Translations under genes and position numbers: made by a program | Source of the DNA: an uncultured Eubacteriales bacterium | GTDB taxonomy: Bacteria > Bacillota > Clostridia > UBA1381 > UBA9506 | DNA: 46,248 bases | Assembly: GCA_900545185.1 (NCBI GenBank) | Contig: UQYH01000003.1 | Coordinates: 1-46,248, forward strand | Reading direction: 5' to 3' | Shown: positions 33,901 through 44,000 of the stretch, piece by piece | Numbering within the stretch: position 1 is the first letter of the stretch | Layout of the letters: each line of letters starts with the position of its first letter | The notes under the pieces: generated by a model | What the model was told of the DNA's origin: nothing | The model's input: only the letters and a program-made list of their open reading frames with translations | Databases searched by the model: none

Positions 33901-35018
33901 GCGTTTTCGCCGCTGTAGCGTTCTGCAATCAGCTTATTATAATCGGTGTACCAATCCTCTGTCACCGCTTCAATTAAATAATTCCCCACGTCAGAGCCGA
34001 AAACCCTTGCATTCCAGTCTCTGTTGGTTAAATACACCTTTTCAAAGGTAGCAATGCTGGTATCGTTGTCAAATTCACCGGAGGCCTTTTGCTCGGCCGA
34101 CAAGTTATTCCAAATGGCAAGGCCCGTTACCTTATCCCAACCCTGCGGCTTATTACCGCCGTGCCAGCTGCCGCCGTCACGCAAATCGAACTCAAAATCC
34201 TTCCAGCCCTCCCAGGTCAGGGTGATATAAATAAAGCGATAGTCGGGGCCGGGGGTAATATCGGTTTCCTGCTTCACAACAATTTCCAAAGCACGTCCCG
34301 TTGCCTTTTCAGAGTGGATGCGGAAGCCTATGGTGTTATAGCCCGTCCAGTCTGTAGTTTCAACAGCCCACTCGGCGTTTTGGCTGCCAACCTGTTTATT
34401 TCTTACAACAATGGCTTCGCCTGCCACGCCGCCTGTGCCGTCCTCGTTTTTGCTGTTATCTATTTCTTCTTGTGTTTTGGTAACAAGGGTCATTTTATCC
34501 AAATAAATTTCCATGCCGCGCGGAGCAGCTGTTTCGTCGTATGTTGCCCAAAGCTCCACTCTGTCAACGCTTGCAAACCCCTTGGGCTTGCCCATGGCTT
34601 CAAACGCGCTGCTCTCCCCCTGATACGGCAGGGATACCAAAAACCAACCGGTTCTGCCGGTATAGAACTCTGCCATGTAATAATCCATACCGTTTGTTTC
34701 CGCGTTATCGGACACAACAACCACGGCAACCGAGGATTTAACCGCATTGGGTGAGTATACCCAAAATTCCAGAGTGTTTTGCCCGGACCAATCGGCAGTG
34801 ACCGGAATTTTAACTGCTTTTTGCAGGTTATCACCTGCAAGCTTCATCGTGTAATCACCGCTTTTGGTATATAACCCCGATGCCGGCAAGCCGATGCTTT
34901 CAATGTAAGAACGCTTGGTTATATCGGCTGCCGTTTTGGTTTCCGCTGCAAAGCCGACCACGGGCATCAAACTCAAAAGCATGAGGGATAAGAGTACCGA
35001 CGCTGTTATTCTTTTCAT
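30933..35018 (-). CDS. SLH-anchored heparinase II/III-like polysaccharide lyase with C-terminal carbohydrate-binding domain
   Basis: Secreted multidomain enzyme of 1361 residues. Order: signal peptide (1-25), two beta-sandwich modules (about 30-185 and 205-345), an (alpha/alpha) toroid plus beta domain of heparinase II/III type (about 375-950), an F5/8-type domain (about 1050-1170) and three SLH repeats (about 1185-1361). Lyase motifs: HPRLLF entry, GDTMKAVAFVYDWMYNDW, GGNWNHIV (Asn/His pair near 527-530), EGPSYWDYG (Tyr near 586), and GHGNLDIGSYVFDMLGVRW near 733-752. The family cleaves uronic-acid polymers (alginate, heparin, hyaluronan types) by beta-elimination; which one is not visible. 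The ATG at 35018 has GGAGG upstream; an in-frame extension to 35048 is rejected. Confidence 0.85.
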   Translation of the reverse strand: MKRITASVLLSLMLLSLMPVVGFAAETKTAADITKRSYIESIGLPASGLYTKSGDYTMKLAGDNLQKAVKIPVTADWSGQNTLEFWVYSPNAVKSSVAVVVVSDNAETNGMDYYMAEFYTGRTGWFLVSLPYQGESSAFEAMGKPKGFASVDRVELWATYDETAAPRGMEIYLDKMTLVTKTQEEIDNSKNEDGTGGVAGEAIVVRNKQVGSQNAEWAVETTDWTGYNTIGFRIHSEKATGRALEIVVKQETDITPGPDYRFIYITLTWEGWKDFEFDLRDGGSWHGGNKPQGWDKVTGLAIWNNLSAEQKASGEFDNDTSIATFEKVYLTNRDWNARVFGSDVGNYLIEAVTEDWYTDYNKLIAERYSGENAHPRLLFNSAQLEKKKELIKTDKYMMNSFNRLRQSVTDDMTRGPASKPDSIEPFYATRAALLYKLTGEQKYADYVWASMENLCLKEVNWNRDKGFSFLSVGDTMKAVAFVYDWMYNDWTEEQRRIVRNAMVHFGLEITMTYLRPNRNFCGGDGGNWNHIVMGGASLVAMAISGDSDEYNDLVDEVINRSVYGFKRIHSKTIDEAGNYYEGPSYWDYGMGSYLIFLATMYDATGTTSGLMELPGMRNAGNFAMGMSGPKGYYNFADGGGSASYIAAAGYFFLSQYYNDPSYGAYQVRYTIDNGGDEYSLLMYEPKEEYQNFLKYMPQYAYFPGINEVVTIRHSWADDSAAFLGVKAGDNKTGHGNLDIGSYVFDMLGVRWAHELGRDSYDYDHMPYGRYTFYRNRAEGQNALVINPVEGPDQNIEAYCKIDELTVEDNAAYVTMDITEAYQDKGVDSVKRGFALLNNYGSLLIRDEIQSSDPIKLYSFMHTKASIEVAPDGKSAILTQDGRKLHAKLIGSGSAKLLDMPADPLPTSPNPAEMWSRAGYRKLAVYVESEASPTLNLLLTPYVEDEAYEFNLDEVLPISRWKKYTKDVVEVDNIYLDGIPIPNFNSTISNYTVNEWEIGKITCDAPGGVKASVKQVEKLGDTAFVVAESTKSSSKAVYAISFVNNVQEVMNDSTYTPVAFDATLKPAEVIKMFDASKTSDWAVEGPASATIDFGREREMRDVKMIWYKGGERIAYFTLSVSNDGINWKEVYNGGSYQTPDQETYSFDPVKARYLKIYSPGNSNGNWVSICDMRVTAYEDSFEDIAGHWAKEDIQNLANVSIVSGTDDGLFNPEGTITRAEFVKMLQKVLGFADAEQVGAFGDVTADDWFAGGVEAANNLGIIPAGMTADGNFYPNKPITFEEMLAVATVAINTDKGFNEQYVSLDGYSYADEVSKWCEGYMQNAKALKLLSGKLLEHASAPTANATRAQAAVVAKRVYIKTF

Positions 35019-35056
35019 TTCTGTACCTCCTTTTTTACGTGTGAACAAATTTTGGG

Positions 35057-38000
35057 TTACTGTAACACTCTTGCCACAATAGCGGCTGCCTGCGCACGGG
35101 TGATGTCTGCCTCCGGCATAAAGCTGCCATCGTCAAAGCCCTTAATAATGTCCTTACCGTATAAGGCTTTTACCGCCTCTTTTGCATAGGGTGCAATGCT
35201 GTCTGTGTCGGTTACATCCAATTCGGTTTCACCAAAGACCGCATTTAAGCCGATAAGCGTCCGATAAAGCATTACCGCCGCATCCTGACGGGTAATTTTG
35301 TCATTGGGGTTAAACCGATTGCCGTCGCCCGTGATGATTCCTGCCTTAGAGGCAGATACAACATAATCATAATACCAGGCATCATTTGCAACATCTTCAA
35401 AGTTCTTAACTTCGTCTGTATCTTTCACAGGAAATGCAAGACATAAAATCTTTACATATTCTGCTCTTGTAATGCTTTTATCGGGGGCAAAGTTGCCGTC
35501 CGCCATGCCGCTCAGTACCTTTTTGTCACAAAGATACGCAATGTCGCGGTAAGCCCAATGTTCCTCGCTCACGTCGCTGAAATTCGCCGAAGGCTGATGA
35601 TTTGTTACATTGCTCCGATCTGCCACGCCGGATACGGAAATTTTGCCGCTTCCGTTACCTCTGCTTCCGCTGCCGCTGCTGCCGCCGGAGGAGGATTGAG
35701 AGGTTCCGAGCGCCGCATCAACGGCTTTTTTCAGCGCCTCCTCATCCGCATACAACTGACCGCAAACAGCTGTTTGAATTTTGGCCTTGTCTTTTGCACT
35801 GTTATATTTGTCATAATGTAAAGCGCTTAAGTAATGATCGGTTTCTTTGTAATGCGCCGCACGGTAAACTCCTTGCAATATGGCCGTTGGCCTCATTGCA
35901 TCATTGGTTGCGGACAACGTGCCCTTCCACTCCACGGCCTTGCCTGCTTCGGCTAAGTGTGCATTGACCGAAAACAGTGCAATCGCCTCGGTATCGAGGT
36001 TCAGCGCCGTGAAGGCGGCCGTTACGTCATCCTTATAACCTGCTTCTTCTAAGAAAGCAACCAGATAAATCACGGCCTCCAGCTTGTTCATATCAAAATT
36101 TTCACCCGCAAACCAAGTGCCGGCCTTGTCTTTATCGCCGATGGCGTGATATGCCCGATACAGCTTTGTGAGTTTGGCATCTGTTAATTGTGTCAGCTGA
36201 CCGAAAACGGTTTTAAAGAAGGATTCGTTGCCGTTTTGCAGTTCATCGCTTGCAAACAGCAATGCAAGATTAACGCCAAACAGCAGGCTATCCTCTGTGC
36301 CGCTTGGTGTAACGGCACTTAAGCGATACAAGCCGCCTTCGGTTAAGCCATGACGAAAGCTTACCTTGCTGTCCAGCACATCGGCAAATGCCACAGTATC
36401 AAAAACACTGCCGCCCTGAGCGGTGATAGATGAAAGCAGCTGTTTTTGTTCTGCAGCGCTGACAAAAGAGCCTGCCGCCGCAGGACGAAGAATCAGCACA
36501 GCTGTTCTTTCGTTTTTAGCCACAGTCAGCTTGTCACCCTCAATGCTCAGGCCGCTGCCTGCCGCTGTCTGATAAAGATTCGGCACGCTGCCCATGCTGA
36601 CAACACCGGTTACAGCCGCAAATTTTTCATTCAATACGAAGGCTGCCAAACCGTCATAGCTTTCCGTTATGCTTAATTCCCGATGAATGTCGGTATCTGC
36701 AGTTTTAATTTTAACTGCCTGCACATCCGTAACCTTGCCATCTTTATAAAGCAGCACAAAGGGAACGAGGGTGGTATCGCCATAGGGATTCAGAATATCC
36801 AGCGCTACACCGCCATTGGTTTTGCTGACGCTGAGAATCGTACGAATTAAAGCCGCCGGTAAAACGGTACGGGTCGCACCGCCGGCAGAAGTAAGGGTAA
36901 CGCTCAGGGTAAGATACTGCCCTACCTTATCGTTATCAATTTTTTGATTAACCTTGTTGCCGAGGGGTGTTTGCGCGCCCGTCTCTGTTGCAGAAAGTGA
37001 CCAGGCCACAGCCGAAGATGTCGCCTCTGTGCCGCAGGGAGAAAAGACCTCCCAAACGGCCTTAACATTTTGGTCACCTGCCACAATCCCGTCAATTTTT
37101 ACATTCACCGGCAAAGGCAAAATTTCTGTCAAACTGCCGACATAAGCGTCTGTTAAGCTGACGCCCGAAAGACTGACGGAGGAAAGAATGGACAGATTCG
37201 TCGTGCCCTTGGCAATTTTCTGTCTGTTTGCATACGCTTCATAAGAATTGTCAAAGGAATTAATATAAACAATTAATTCCGCATCATCACATTGAGGAAT
37301 ATCAACCGCCAAGGTATCGTTTCCTGCAAAGGTCACTGTGCCGCTGCCGGATACCTTACCCGTTAACAAAATGCGGCCCGCAGCCGAAATGCCGATGTTG
37401 CTGTCTGCGGTCGCCGCTTCGTAAGCCGAAGTGACCGTAACCGTATAGTCCGCTGTCACGCCGGCATCATAAACCGATGTTGCGGTCAGCTTTACATTGC
37501 CCGGCGCTGTACCGGCTGTCACGCGCAAAAAGCCGCCGTCTACCGTAACGCCTGCATTGTCAGAGTTCCAGCTGACCCCGCCGCCTAAATAGCTGACATC
37601 TGCCGTGATGGGAAAAAGGCTGTCCTTTGTCTGCGAAACCGCAACAATCTCCGGTACATTCGCCGTTATCATCGGAACTAAATCATTCGTTGCGTCCACA
37701 CCCGAGTAAATTGCCAAATTATCAATATTGGCTTCTGATGTCAGCTGGTACAACCACATATCTGCGCTGATTACACGGCTGCCCACGCTGAAAATCCCCT
37801 CGGGGCTTTGCGAAGCATTCTTAAACAGCACTGTGTCCTTGTCGCGGTATACATAGGTGCCTTTAAACAAATCTAAGGTTACGGATAGCTGTGTCCAGTT
37901 TGCCGAAGGCGGAACAGAACCCCAGTTGTGTATTTCACCGTCTGTACCATCGTAGTTGCGGTACGATGTCCAGTAGGTTTCTGTTAATCTTTTTCTGTAA

Positions 38001-38644
38001 AGGTTGGCAAAGGCACGGCTGCCCGCACCATCACCGGCCGTCAATTCAATACCCGTTTGCCAGTTGGCATCAAATTTTAAATCCATCGAAATCGTTAATC
38101 TCTTTGCACTTCTGCTTATGCCGACGGTATCAAGCAGAGTCGATAATTTTCCTTTGGAATATTTGTTGCCGTTGGCCTCCTCTGCTACCACTGCACCGCT
38201 GTTTTGGTAAATACCGATTGGCAGGCTTGTACCGTCCAGCTTTTTTAAAGTAAGGGCGTCGGTACCGATGGTATCACCTGCGGAAAGGCTTTCAAAATCG
38301 TCATAAATTCTGACATCGCTCATGGTAACGGTTTTAGATGCCGTAATACCACCCCCGTCAGCCGTTACGGTAAAACTACCGGCCTTGACCGAAGCGCCGC
38401 TTATGTACAGCTTGCCGTCTCTCGCCGTAATGCCTGCCGGTGCACCCTGAAGGCTCAGCGCCGCATCGGGGATTGGATTGCCCGAGGCATCCCTCAGTTC
38501 ATACGTTACTGCCGAAACCTTGCCCACGGGCGGCGCCAATAAAACGCTGTCGCCCACCAGCTCCCCTTCTGCTGCAAACACAGCAAAGGGAACCGTTGCA
38601 AGCAGCATGAGCATTGTTAATAACAGTGCTGTCAATCGTTTCAT
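35057..38644 (-). CDS. SLH-anchored surface protein with one copy of the ~290-residue module and Ig-like domains
   Basis: Secreted, wall-anchored protein of 1195 residues. Signal peptide (1-24), then the module shared with the neighbouring gene (about 29-316). Its landmarks are GDSVLLAPPVGKVSAVTYEL, VRIYDDFESL, the LYRKRLTETYWTSYR tract and NIDNLAIYSG. Bacterial Ig-like and linker regions follow (about 325-980), then a Ser/Gly linker and three C-terminal SLH repeats (FSDVSEEHWAYRDI, MADGNFAPDKSITRAEY, ITGDGNRFNPNDKITRQDA, IKGFDDGSFMPEADITRAQA). No catalytic motif is seen, so binding or display is likely. A GAAGGGA site precedes the ATG. It lies 38 bases upstream of the SLH-lyase gene in the same direction. 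Confidence 0.8.
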   Translation of the reverse strand: MKRLTALLLTMLMLLATVPFAVFAAEGELVGDSVLLAPPVGKVSAVTYELRDASGNPIPDAALSLQGAPAGITARDGKLYISGASVKAGSFTVTADGGGITASKTVTMSDVRIYDDFESLSAGDTIGTDALTLKKLDGTSLPIGIYQNSGAVVAEEANGNKYSKGKLSTLLDTVGISRSAKRLTISMDLKFDANWQTGIELTAGDGAGSRAFANLYRKRLTETYWTSYRNYDGTDGEIHNWGSVPPSANWTQLSVTLDLFKGTYVYRDKDTVLFKNASQSPEGIFSVGSRVISADMWLYQLTSEANIDNLAIYSGVDATNDLVPMITANVPEIVAVSQTKDSLFPITADVSYLGGGVSWNSDNAGVTVDGGFLRVTAGTAPGNVKLTATSVYDAGVTADYTVTVTSAYEAATADSNIGISAAGRILLTGKVSGSGTVTFAGNDTLAVDIPQCDDAELIVYINSFDNSYEAYANRQKIAKGTTNLSILSSVSLSGVSLTDAYVGSLTEILPLPVNVKIDGIVAGDQNVKAVWEVFSPCGTEATSSAVAWSLSATETGAQTPLGNKVNQKIDNDKVGQYLTLSVTLTSAGGATRTVLPAALIRTILSVSKTNGGVALDILNPYGDTTLVPFVLLYKDGKVTDVQAVKIKTADTDIHRELSITESYDGLAAFVLNEKFAAVTGVVSMGSVPNLYQTAAGSGLSIEGDKLTVAKNERTAVLILRPAAAGSFVSAAEQKQLLSSITAQGGSVFDTVAFADVLDSKVSFRHGLTEGGLYRLSAVTPSGTEDSLLFGVNLALLFASDELQNGNESFFKTVFGQLTQLTDAKLTKLYRAYHAIGDKDKAGTWFAGENFDMNKLEAVIYLVAFLEEAGYKDDVTAAFTALNLDTEAIALFSVNAHLAEAGKAVEWKGTLSATNDAMRPTAILQGVYRAAHYKETDHYLSALHYDKYNSAKDKAKIQTAVCGQLYADEEALKKAVDAALGTSQSSSGGSSGSGSRGNGSGKISVSGVADRSNVTNHQPSANFSDVSEEHWAYRDIAYLCDKKVLSGMADGNFAPDKSITRAEYVKILCLAFPVKDTDEVKNFEDVANDAWYYDYVVSASKAGIITGDGNRFNPNDKITRQDAAVMLYRTLIGLNAVFGETELDVTDTDSIAPYAKEAVKALYGKDIIKGFDDGSFMPEADITRAQAAAIVARVLQ

Positions 38645-38688
38645 AATTTCACAATCCCTTCTTAAAATTAAGTGTTTTTATAACACAG

Positions 38689-38718
38689 GCAAATAAACAT
38701 ACACACGTGTTTATTTGC
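38689..38718. promoter_or_regulatory. Inverted repeat upstream of the SLH/Ig protein gene
   Basis: GCAAATAAACA and TGTTTATTTGC form a perfect 11-bp inverted repeat around 8 bases, 45-75 bases before the ATG at 38644. It could be an operator or an mRNA leader hairpin; there is no T-run. Confidence 0.5.
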
Positions 38719-38735
38719 TTCTGCCATAAATTCGG

Positions 38736-38772
38736 TTTTCGTTCGGGAGCCAATAAGGCTCCCGAACGAAAA
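38736..38772. other. Perfect 16-bp hairpin without a T-run, after the two-module protein gene
   Basis: TTTTCGTTCGGGAGCC and GGCTCCCGAACGAAAA pair perfectly around a 5-base loop, 39 bases downstream of the stop at 38811. The stem is terminator-strength, but no T-run follows on either strand beyond the four T/A of the stem. It may be a partial terminator or an RNA-stabilising hairpin inside the operon. Confidence 0.75.
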
Positions 38773-38810
38773 TATGGATAAGAAAACCAATGGATTTGAC
38801 AAAAATTAAA

Positions 38811-40973
38811 TTATTTCGTTAAGGCAGGCGCCGCGGCTAAGGGCTTTACAAGCTTACCCTCCCAAAGCATAACCTTAACGCTGTTCGTTTTTGCATCAAT
38901 TGTAACCTCACCGCTGATGTTATCTGCGGTATTACCCTCTAAGCTGATGGCGGCCGGTGTTGTTTTCACCAAACGTCCGTCTGCATCATATTCTGCAATG
39001 TGCATAACATACTTTTTCGCATACCAGGCGTTATTGGCAACGGCTGCAGAAGCTGTAACGACAGCGCCGTCTGTCAGTGCGCCGGCATAGCTGCTTACCT
39101 CTGTGCCGTTCACCTTAACGGTGTAATCGGAAACAGCCGTTGCTTCCTCAATCGGCGTACCGGAATATACGGCAATTTCGTCAATCGAAGCCTCTCCGGT
39201 TCTGATCATTCTTAACCACATATCGCTCGCATTGCCTGCGCGCATTTTATAGTTTTCAAAAAGCGTTACGCCGCCTTCTTTAACGGTATAGCTTAAATTC
39301 TCCATATCCACTTCAATGGCAATTTCTGCCCATTCGCTGTTAGGTAATTTAGAACCCTTCCAGCAGTAATAATACTTATTGGTTGTCGTACCATCGGGAC
39401 CCGATGTTGTCATCCAGCCGTCCTGCGTCAGTCTCGACCACAAATCCCCCATTACTTGCTCGGTAGAAGAATTTTTACCGTGCAGGCTCATAGCTCTTTG
39501 CCAATCACCCGTGATTTTAACCTTGGCAGAAGCCGTGTAGTGCTTCATGTTGCTTTTAGCGCCAACCCAGTCCGGCATAATCATTAAATTGCCGCCGCCT
39601 GCATAGTGGTTGCCGTTTGCTTCAACCGCAACGGTGGCGGTTGTGCCGGCGTCTTGTGTATGATACATTGACCCTGCTGTGTAAGCTGTACCGTCAACTT
39701 TCTTTAAGGTTTTGGCGCTGGCAATGGCCGCACCTTCTTCTAAGCTTTCAAAATCGTCATAAATGCGTTTATCGCACATGGTAACGGTTTTGGTTGCCGT
39801 GTAATCGGCATTCGCCATTTTAATGGTAAAGCTTGCTGCCGTATTGATGGCGGAGCCATCCAAAATCAAGTCATGGCCGCTGACGGTAATACCGGCCGGT
39901 GCACCAACCAGGCTCATGGTTGCGCCGCTTTCGGCCGTTTCCGCCTCGCTTGAAGCGAACAAGTCATACGAAAGCTTGGTGCGGATGCCGGCAGGCGGAG
40001 CAATGATGTAGTCATCACCGGTAATGACACCCGTTTGCGGTAAAAGTTCAGTACCGGAAAATAACTCAATATCGTCAATGCAGGCCTCAGAGGTAATCCG
40101 GGCAATGTAATTCGCCGCAGTGACAGCAGGGTTCACCTTGTAATTATCGCAAACAACCTGATCGTTTGCCCAAATGGTATAAACGCCGTTATATAGGTCA
40201 AGCACCAGCCGCAAATCTGCCCATTGCGTTGCAGCAGGCGCACCGAAAATGGACTTTTCTGTGCCGCCGCCGTTCTCGTCACGGTAAGAGGTCCAATAAC
40301 CTTCAGTCCGGCGTTTTCTGTAAAAATTAACGATATCGTGACCTTGATCATCAGCAAATTTAAAAATGGTGCACCAGTCCTTCAGCATCATTTTAGCTCT
40401 TGCCTTAAAGGTGATGAAACGGGTGTTTTGGCTAACGCCAACCCAGTCCGGACGGATGCTTAATGTCTCCTGGCCTATACATCCGGCAAATTTGCCGCCG
40501 TCCGTATCGGTTTCAACATGAGCGGTCGTATTCTGATACATGCCTCCGTCGTACACCGTGTCGTCCAGCTTTTTCAGGGTTCTTCCGCCTACGGTAGCGC
40601 CCTGTTCAAAGCTTTCAAAGTCTTCCTGAATCCTTACGTTGCAAATCGTAACCTGTTTTGATTGGCTCACAGCTGCGTTCGCCATGGTAACGGTAAATTT
40701 GCCTGCCCGAACGGCAGAACCATCCAGCACAAGCTTGTTGTTTGCAACCGTTACACCTGCCGGGACATCACCGGAGACAGAAAGTGTTGCATCCTCCTGC
40801 ACTGTGCCGCCCGCGGCATCGTACAAGGTGTAGGTTATGGCCGAACGGACGCCGACAGGCGGCGCAAACAGGTCGCTGTCGCCGACCAAAACGCCTGCTT
40901 CGGCTGCCCACACCATGGGGAACATTGTGCAGAGCATTAAAAAAGTTACAAATAATGCTGCCAGTTTTTTCAT
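38811..40973 (-). CDS. Secreted protein with two copies of the ~290-residue module and a C-terminal beta domain
   Basis: Secreted protein of 720 residues, no SLH repeats. After the signal peptide (1-24) come two related modules at about 28-307 and 316-605. Each has an Ig-like first part (GDSDLFAPPVGVRSAITY / GDDYIIAPPAGIRTKLSY), a linker with RIQEDFESF / RIYDDFESL, and a LamG-like concanavalin-type part (KLDDTVYDGGMYQNT, NFYRKRRTEGYWTSYR, IDDIELFSGT / IDEIAVYSGT). The last ~110 residues end in VKVMLWEGKLVKPL, a domain also at the end of the lyase at 41037. Carbohydrate binding is the likely job; no enzyme motif is seen. Start at MKKLAAL (40973) behind AAAGGA; an ATG 33 bases upstream lacks a signal-peptide fit. 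Confidence 0.75.
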   Translation of the reverse strand: MKKLAALFVTFLMLCTMFPMVWAAEAGVLVGDSDLFAPPVGVRSAITYTLYDAAGGTVQEDATLSVSGDVPAGVTVANNKLVLDGSAVRAGKFTVTMANAAVSQSKQVTICNVRIQEDFESFEQGATVGGRTLKKLDDTVYDGGMYQNTTAHVETDTDGGKFAGCIGQETLSIRPDWVGVSQNTRFITFKARAKMMLKDWCTIFKFADDQGHDIVNFYRKRRTEGYWTSYRDENGGGTEKSIFGAPAATQWADLRLVLDLYNGVYTIWANDQVVCDNYKVNPAVTAANYIARITSEACIDDIELFSGTELLPQTGVITGDDYIIAPPAGIRTKLSYDLFASSEAETAESGATMSLVGAPAGITVSGHDLILDGSAINTAASFTIKMANADYTATKTVTMCDKRIYDDFESLEEGAAIASAKTLKKVDGTAYTAGSMYHTQDAGTTATVAVEANGNHYAGGGNLMIMPDWVGAKSNMKHYTASAKVKITGDWQRAMSLHGKNSSTEQVMGDLWSRLTQDGWMTTSGPDGTTTNKYYYCWKGSKLPNSEWAEIAIEVDMENLSYTVKEGGVTLFENYKMRAGNASDMWLRMIRTGEASIDEIAVYSGTPIEEATAVSDYTVKVNGTEVSSYAGALTDGAVVTASAAVANNAWYAKKYVMHIAEYDADGRLVKTTPAAISLEGNTADNISGEVTIDAKTNSVKVMLWEGKLVKPLAAAPALTK

Positions 40974-41036
40974 AGTCTCATTTCCTTTCTTTGAGCTTTC
41001 GCTCATTTATTGTATAAAATTTAAAGAACCGCAAAG

Positions 41037-44000
41037 TTATGTTTGGCAAATCTGAATCGGTCTTGCAAGCGGCTGTAAATCCGCTGTCCAAAGCATCAGC
41101 TTCAGGTCTGCCTGTTTGCCCTTGGGGTTTGTATAACTCACACTGACGGGAGCGCTCTGTTTGCCGCCCACCCTCACTTTGGCGGTTTGGGTTTCAAACA
41201 GCTTTCCATCCACATAACAAGCCGCCGTAAGCCAAACCTCGGTTTTCTCGGCTGTGAGATTGGAAACCGTGACCGAAGCGGATAGTTCGCTGACGGTTTC
41301 TGCGGTTTCATACGGCTTCTCAAGCGCATGTCCGTTCACGGTAACCTGCATAGGCTCTGCCGCCATGCCTACGAAGGTTTCACCCCACTCCGAGAGGGGA
41401 ACAATTTGCGTCAAAGGATTCACGGCATAAGGCGTTATCACCACCGTAATCGTAGGGTCACTGACGTTTTTTGCCTTTACCGCCAATTTTTTAATACCGG
41501 CATTGGAAAATGCAGTTGGTGTGGGTGATAATTTTAAAAGCTCCGCATTTTTAATTTCCAAGGCTGCATCACAATTACTCAGCAGATAAACATACAGCCG
41601 CTTGCTGCCGCTTGCAAGAAGTGCGCTCTTTTTATCCGCACTGACGGTTGCCCCTGTGCCTAAGTGCATAAAAGAATACAGTTCGGTAATGCTTTCAGCC
41701 TTAACTTCATCCTGAATGATTAGAGTGTTAAAATCATTCAGCATCATAAAACCGCGCTCTGCCTTGGTTGCGCCGGAGGTATCGTAAACATCCGTCATAT
41801 CAATAATGCCGTAACCGACCCCATCCGTCACCTTATATTCCCGTATTGGGGCAAAGCCCGCGGGATTTTGATCGGGCGCTGTGCTTGGGTTAATAACCAG
41901 GCAGTTGTTACCCTCCGCACGGTTGCGGTAATGCTCCCAGCGGCTGGCATAGTCATAGCTGTCGCGGCCCAAATCCCAAAACCAACGGATGTTTTTATAA
42001 TCATACACAAAGCTGCCGACGTCCAGCTGACCGTGACCGGATTGATTATCGCCGCCCTTAAAGCCCAAATACATCCCGTCGGTACCTTTTTCGTAATCGG
42101 TTCGCATCACAAAGCTTTCTGTTGCGCCGCTGTAGTAGCTGTAATTGGGCATGTGGAAATCATCATACCCGTCTGTGTTATATAACAGCATGCTTAAAAA
42201 GTTACCGCCGTTTGCCTTCGTGTTCGTATATTGATAGTTCCCGAAGGCAGGATTGTTAAAATACTCCGACAGCCGATAATATGAATGGGAAATTGTTGAC
42301 GCTACGTTAGTGGCATCCGAAAAATTAAAGGTGCCGCGCGTACCCGTCATCATAATGGGAAAATAGCCCGTAACCGCCATTCCTTCGCCATCCATTAAGC
42401 CATAATTACTGCCGCAAACGGCCGAAAGAGCCGTTTCAAAGGGTGAAAAGCAATCCATGGCGTATTGCCAGTAAGCCGTCCCTTCGGGATAAGAGCCGTT
42501 GGCATGAAAATCCTGCATGCCGTAACCCAACCCAAAAATCACCCGTTCCAAAACCTCATCGCAAATGGCGGCATAATCATCATTATCGCAAATGGCCAAA
42601 GCGCCCATCCCGGCGCCGGAGAGCAAGGATTGACACCAGTTGCCGCCCCCTACCGACCAGTGTGTTTCGCTTCTCAGCTTAGGCAGCACTGCCCGAAAGC
42701 CATGAAGCATAATAGCGTTTCTCACTGTTTTTCTTTCTGCTTCATTCCAGTGGTTATACATCCAGTCGTAGGTCATCGCCATACTCCGCATGGTATCACC
42801 CACCGAAAGAAACGACCTGCTGTCGGGATTCCATGTGGTTACGTTTTTGGAAAGATTCTCGCAGCTTTGCCAAATCCACGCTTTTAACTCTGCATTGGGC
42901 TGCAAATTATACAATAAAGCCGCCCCGGCCACATAATTGGCTGTGGCGCTGCTTGCCACCGTCAGAGGGCCGTTTTTTACATAACCTGCCACCGTGCTTT
43001 GCAGCCGTTCAAAGGATTTTTTTAAATAAGGCTCTGTTACCACATCCGCTTTCAGCTGCTCTAATTTATCATGGGCCAACAGCAAACGGGGGTGGGCTTT
43101 TGTCATAATGCTCTCCGAAAAAGAACGCTGATTGTTCTTTTTCAAATCGTTTAAAATATAGTTATCCTCCCAAAGAACCTCATCACGGGCAGACTGCGAT
43201 TTTCTTAGGTACACACCGGAAATCCACAAATCGGTTCGTGTTGACGGGTCTGCCTCCAGCGCCGCAAACGCACCTCCGTCCTCTTTTTGGCTTTGGTTTA
43301 AACGGGTGTAAAACGCTACGCCTGTCATGGCATGAAAGCCAACCTGATGTCCGCTTGTTTCCAGTCCCTCATCTTCACCTATTTTAAAAACAAGCTGACG
43401 ATCGGTATTACCGCCCCAATCCACCTTAAAATAGGTAAAATAATAGTCGTTAGAGCTGTAATTCGGGTTATCAGAGGACAGGTAGACCTGATAAAATCTG
43501 TCCGTACTTCGCGCAGAGCGGATATTAAACACAATTTCATCATAATCGGACCAATCGGCAAAACGCGGCCGCCAATAACGGGTACCGTCACTATCCTTAT
43601 ACACAAAGGTTGTCTCCGCTCCCCCTACCAGGCTTTTAGCTTCGTTAAATATCATCACATCTATGTCCGATACTTTTTTGGGAACGGTGCCGGCCGTGCC
43701 GCCGCTGTAAGAAGCCGTACAATAAACATATTTATCCTCGCCCGGATTCGGCGCCCAGACTTGAGTGCTGCTTTTTATTCTTTCGTAAGTTCCGTTTAAA
43801 CTGTCACTTGCATACCAGGTAAAATAAGGTGTTTCTGTTGTTCCGCTTTGGGAGTAGTAAATATAATGCGCAACAAGCGGAGCGCCTACTCCATCGTAAC
43901 ATACATTAAAATCAACAATCCGTGTCGGCAAGGTTTGTTCGCCCAAAGAAACATCGTCAATCTCGGCATTTGCAATTTCTATTTTTTCAATGCGGCTGAT

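Noticed and set aside
34089..34754. Plus-strand open frame of 221 codons opposite the N-terminal modules of the SLH-lyase
   Set aside because: Antisense shadow of real coding sequence; no start signal and low-complexity composition.
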